From: Desulfuromusa sp.
GTDB lineage: Bacteria > Desulfobacterota > Desulfuromonadia > Desulfuromonadales > Geopsychrobacteraceae
Direction of reading: 5' to 3'
DNA length: 64,000 bases
NCBI GenBank assembly: GCA_021647765.1
Contig: JAKIUD010000002.1
Coordinates: 1 to 64,000 of the forward strand
Numbering within the stretch: position 1 is the first letter of the stretch; each line of letters starts with the position of its first letter. Shown one piece after another: positions 61,830 through 64,000 of this stretch. Made by a program: the position numbers and the translations under genes. The notes beneath the pieces are model-generated. The model did no database searches. It saw nothing but the letters and a program-made list of their open reading frames with translations, and was not told the origin of the DNA.

Positions 61830-62186
61830 GTGGTTAAGTATAATAAAGACCTATGGCAAACAGTCTCCTTTTTATTTTTAAGTAAATTTGTCAAACAGGC
61901 AAATGTCTCTTTTGCTCAGAATGAATTGATCAATACTAAAAATGTTGATCTGGCAGGTCGTTTTGCCAAGATGGTTGGCGATATAAGCGATGAAAAAAAG
62001 ATCAAGTTAGCGTTGCTTAAAGGGCTTCGACAGCTTGAAAAAGAGGGGCTGGTATTGCGCTTGAACGAGACGACTTTGCAGCTTAGCGATGCTGGTTTTG
62101 CCAGAATGAAGACGGAGGTAGAAACTGCCATGCAGAAGATTGCACAGAGCTTTCCAGAATCTAAACCTACCCCGATGGCTCAATAA
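61830..62186 (+). CDS. unknown protein with winged-helix-like region
   Basis: A 118-residue protein starting with GTG at 61830 (AAGGAAG five nt upstream). The middle (KIKLALLKGLRQLEKEGLVLRLNETTLQLSDAG in shorter steps) looks like a winged helix. No family recognised. It converges on nadA. Confidence 0.5.
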   Translation: MVKYNKDLWQTVSFLFLSKFVKQANVSFAQNELINTKNVDLAGRFAKMVGDISDEKKIKLALLKGLRQLEKEGLVLRLNETTLQLSDAGFARMKTEVETAMQKIAQSFPESKPTPMAQ

Positions 62187-62249
62187 CAAAACACCATTTT
62201 TCTAAAATTACTGTGGGGTTAGCGGCAATATCACTGCGCTTTTGCGCAG

Positions 62250-63167
62250 CTAATCCCGCGGCACCGCCAACATTTTGTCCAGAGCCCGCTTGGCTTTTAC
62301 ACGGATATCTTCCGCAACAGTGATGCGTGGTTCCATAGTTTCCAGGCAACGCAGGACATCCTTGAGTCCGGTCAATTTCATGTTCGGGCAGATCAGAACC
62401 GGGCTTGGGACAATAAATTCCTTGGCCGGGTTTTCTTTGCGTAGTCGCCAGAGAATTCCCATTTCAGTTCCAACAATAAATTCTTTTGCTGGGCTAGTGG
62501 CTGCAAATTCATACATGCCACTGGTTGAACAAATATGGTCGGCCAGTGCCAGGATCTCTGGCTGACACTCCGGGTGAACCATGAACAGCGCCTCGGGATG
62601 ATCGGCTTTGGCTTGTTGGACTTCCTCAATTTTAAGTTGATCATGAACCGGGCAGTAGCCGTCCCAGCAAATACACTCTTTTTCTGGAACCTGGCTGGCG
62701 ATGTAGCTCCCCAGGTTTCGATCCGGTATCAGCAGCAATTTTTTTGCCTCAACTGAACGGGCAACGCTGACTGCATTTGAACTGGTACAACAGATATCAC
62801 TTTCAGCCTTTACCGCAGCACTTGAATTAACATAGGTTACAACTGCTGCGCCCGGGTGCTGCTTTTTAAAGTCCCGGAGGCTCTCTGCAGTGACCATATC
62901 AGCCATCGGGCAACCGGCATCGGCACGCGGAAGTAATACGGTTTTTTCTGGCGAAAGGATGGCGGCACTTTCTGCCATAAAATGCACCCCGCAGAAAACA
63001 ATAAGCTGCTTGTCGGTTTTTTGTGCTTCTATCGATAAAGCCAGAGAATCACCAGTGATATCTGCAATCTCCTGGATTTCATCCCGCTCATAATTGTGTG
63101 CGATCAGCAGGGCATTTTTGTCCGCAGCCAATTGTTTGATTTGCTGCTGTAACTTTTTTTGATTCAT
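62250..63167 (-). CDS. nadA: quinolinate synthase A
   Basis: Makes quinolinate from iminoaspartate and dihydroxyacetone phosphate in NAD synthesis with a [4Fe-4S] cluster. The 305-residue length is that of the short bacterial type. Ligand cysteines appear in DAGCPMAD (about 85), HPECQ/CSTSGM (about 190-215) and CPNMKLTGL (about 263). The start follows GAGG. NadB is not in the window. It is divergent from tatB. Confidence 0.95.
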   Translation of the reverse strand: MNQKKLQQQIKQLAADKNALLIAHNYERDEIQEIADITGDSLALSIEAQKTDKQLIVFCGVHFMAESAAILSPEKTVLLPRADAGCPMADMVTAESLRDFKKQHPGAAVVTYVNSSAAVKAESDICCTSSNAVSVARSVEAKKLLLIPDRNLGSYIASQVPEKECICWDGYCPVHDQLKIEEVQQAKADHPEALFMVHPECQPEILALADHICSTSGMYEFAATSPAKEFIVGTEMGILWRLRKENPAKEFIVPSPVLICPNMKLTGLKDVLRCLETMEPRITVAEDIRVKAKRALDKMLAVPRD

Positions 63168-63210
63168 GGTTTTAACTCACCTCTTTTTATGGGGGTAAAA
63201 ATGAGCCCAG

Positions 63211-63240
63211 ATGGTAAACTAGCCACCGCTGAGATGTCAA
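63211..63240 (-). promoter_or_regulatory. candidate nadA promoter
   Basis: On the minus strand TTGACA (63240-63235) and TACCAT (63216-63211) are separated by 18 nt, about 45 nt before the nadA start. Inference from boxes only. Confidence 0.45.
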
Positions 63241-63262
63241 TCATTTCACCCCTCTGGAGTTC

Positions 63263-63302
63263 TTGACAGCTGTTTCCCGTAAGGCTATTCTCGCAAGAAT
63301 AG
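63263..63302 (+). promoter_or_regulatory. tatB promoter with palindrome over the -10 box
   Basis: TTGACA (63263-63268), 17-nt spacer, TATTCT (63286-63291). CTATTCT (63285-63291) is exactly complementary to AGAATAG (63296-63302) around CGCA. The palindrome overlaps the -10 box and probable start site and could be an operator or a 5' hairpin. Confidence 0.6.
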
Positions 63303-63371
63303 GTGGTTTTTGCTTACTCTGGTTATCCATCTTATTGGTAATCAGGAATCTGAGACGAGAGGAAAGTATTG

Positions 63372-63749
63372 ATGTTTGGAATTGGAATGACAGAAATGAT
63401 TCTCATTGCCGCTTTGGCACTGATCATCCTGGGGCCGAAAAAGCTTCCCGATCTCGCTCGATCTTTGGGTAAGGGTTTTGCTGAATTCAAACGTGCGACC
63501 AATGAACTGAAGAGTACGATTGATCTGGAAATTAAGGCGGAAGATGAGCGCCATAAAGAAGTTATTGCACGGGGTGAAAAGAAAATACCAGAAAATGCTG
63601 ACGAAGCACTCTCCCGTCTTGAGGTTGAGAAGGAGACCCCTTTGACAGAAGAGTCCCCCGCCGGGAAAACCGAGGCAGTCACAAAAAACACGTCTGAAAA
63701 GGTGACCGAAATGTCGGATAAAAGTACGGAGCCAAAGCATAATGGCTGA
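63372..63749 (+). CDS. tatB: Sec-independent translocase protein TatB (TatA/B family)
   Basis: A 125-residue protein with the N-terminal membrane helix (MFGIGMTEMILIAALALIIL), the hinge GPKKLPDLARSLGKG and an amphipathic helix, then a Glu/Lys-rich cytoplasmic tail. The GMTE with Glu at position 8 favours TatB over TatA. ATG at 63372 (AGAGGA upstream) is chosen over TTG three nt earlier. It overlaps tatC by 8 nt. Confidence 0.9.
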   Translation: MFGIGMTEMILIAALALIILGPKKLPDLARSLGKGFAEFKRATNELKSTIDLEIKAEDERHKEVIARGEKKIPENADEALSRLEVEKETPLTEESPAGKTEAVTKNTSEKVTEMSDKSTEPKHNG

Positions 63750-64000
63750 TGGCATGGCAATATCTGAACATTTAGGAGAACTACGCAAACGGTTAATGAT
63801 TTCTGCAGCTTCCTGGTTGGTTGCTTTTCTCGGTTGCTACAGCTTTGGTGAAAAGCTTTTTGAGTTTATTGCCGCACCAGTGCGTCAGGCATTGCCTGAA
63901 GGCAGTTCTCTGGTTTTTATTAATGCGACCGAACCCTTTTTTACCATCTTGAAAGTTTCAGCACTGGCTGGACTGGTAGTTGCCTTTCCAATTATCGTCT
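63742..64000 (+). CDS. tatC: Sec-independent translocase protein TatC (partial)
   Basis: The first 86 codons of TatC before the window edge. The N-terminus MAISEHLGELRKRL carries the conserved cytoplasmic motif that binds twin-arginine signals, followed by the first membrane helix, and the FINATEPFFTILK stretch. It overlaps the tatB stop by 8 nt. The rest of the gene lies outside the window. Confidence 0.95.
   Translation, partial: MADGMAISEHLGELRKRLMISAASWLVAFLGCYSFGEKLFEFIAAPVRQALPEGSSLVFINATEPFFTILKVSALAGLVVAFPIIV

Noticed and set aside
63263..63472. 69-codon frame covering the tatB promoter and start
   Set aside because: It overlaps the promoter boxes and tatB in another frame, and its tail shows no family similarity.
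1..64000. CRISPR array, rRNA operon, prophage or complete IS element
   Set aside because: I saw no regularly spaced repeat-spacer pattern, no rRNA-like sequence, no phage structural genes and no transposase frame.

Overview
The window looks like chromosomal DNA of an anaerobic Desulfuromonadales-type bacterium (Geobacter / Desulfuromonas / Pelobacter relatives, Desulfuromonadota). No marker rRNA is present, so this rests on gene order and families: pgpA-cinA-recA-pilT-recX-alaS, hslVU-argBDF-argGH-dapAB-dapL (the LL-diaminopimelate aminotransferase lysine route), a GSU3473-like small protein, and a peroxiredoxin read through an in-frame TGA. Base composition looks moderate, in the mid-40s % GC by eye. 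No rRNA, confident tRNA, CRISPR array, transposase or prophage gene was found. Most of the window is housekeeping sequence, with accessory pockets marked by palindromic repeats.

Layout. 1-777 holds the 3' end of a group II intron and palindromes. 778-6.4 kb carries acnA, a cold-shock gene, and the leftward set iscU-like, plsY, mltG. 6.2-9.6 kb has a small membrane protein divergent from a LysR regulator, then an MFS exporter and a CvfB-like S1 protein. 9.77-11.92 kb is a two-gene unit (amidohydrolase plus RelA/SpoT-domain protein) between two direct copies of a REP-like palindrome. 12-16.5 kb holds two zinc-ribbon proteins, the selenocysteine peroxiredoxin, pgi and a djlA-like gene. 16.6-22.3 kb has plsC, a GSU3473-like gene, lysC, asd, queF and mgtC. 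22.4-26.6 kb, again between two REP copies, holds a coiled-coil membrane protein, an orphan FlgC-like gene and a cation-chloride-type transporter. 26.6-38.4 kb runs through darP, an HD protein, larB-larC, pgpA, cinA, recA, pilT, recX, a Phd-VapC toxin-antitoxin pair and alaS. 38.5-51.7 kb has a REC-histidine kinase, hslVU, and the arginine and lysine genes with two tiny lipoproteins. 51.9-64 kb has an ion permease with a CBS partner, tex, small envelope proteins, a DsbC-like lipoprotein, a U32 protein, nadA, and tatB-tatC running off the right edge.

The strongest unusual item is the peroxiredoxin at 13041-13772 (minus). Its peroxidatic residue is encoded by TGA, and a seven-pair hairpin with an AGTT loop begins 10 nt after that TGA, as expected of a bacterial SECIS. 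The usual C-terminal resolving cysteine position is threonine. Other signals worth checking are several repeat families: a REP-like family in four same-orientation copies, a GTAGGGGC family sitting just before the larC and dapB start codons, a terminal-inverted-repeat family, and an interlocked pair of inverted repeats before argG. The toxin-antitoxin and tatB promoters each have a palindrome over the -10 box.
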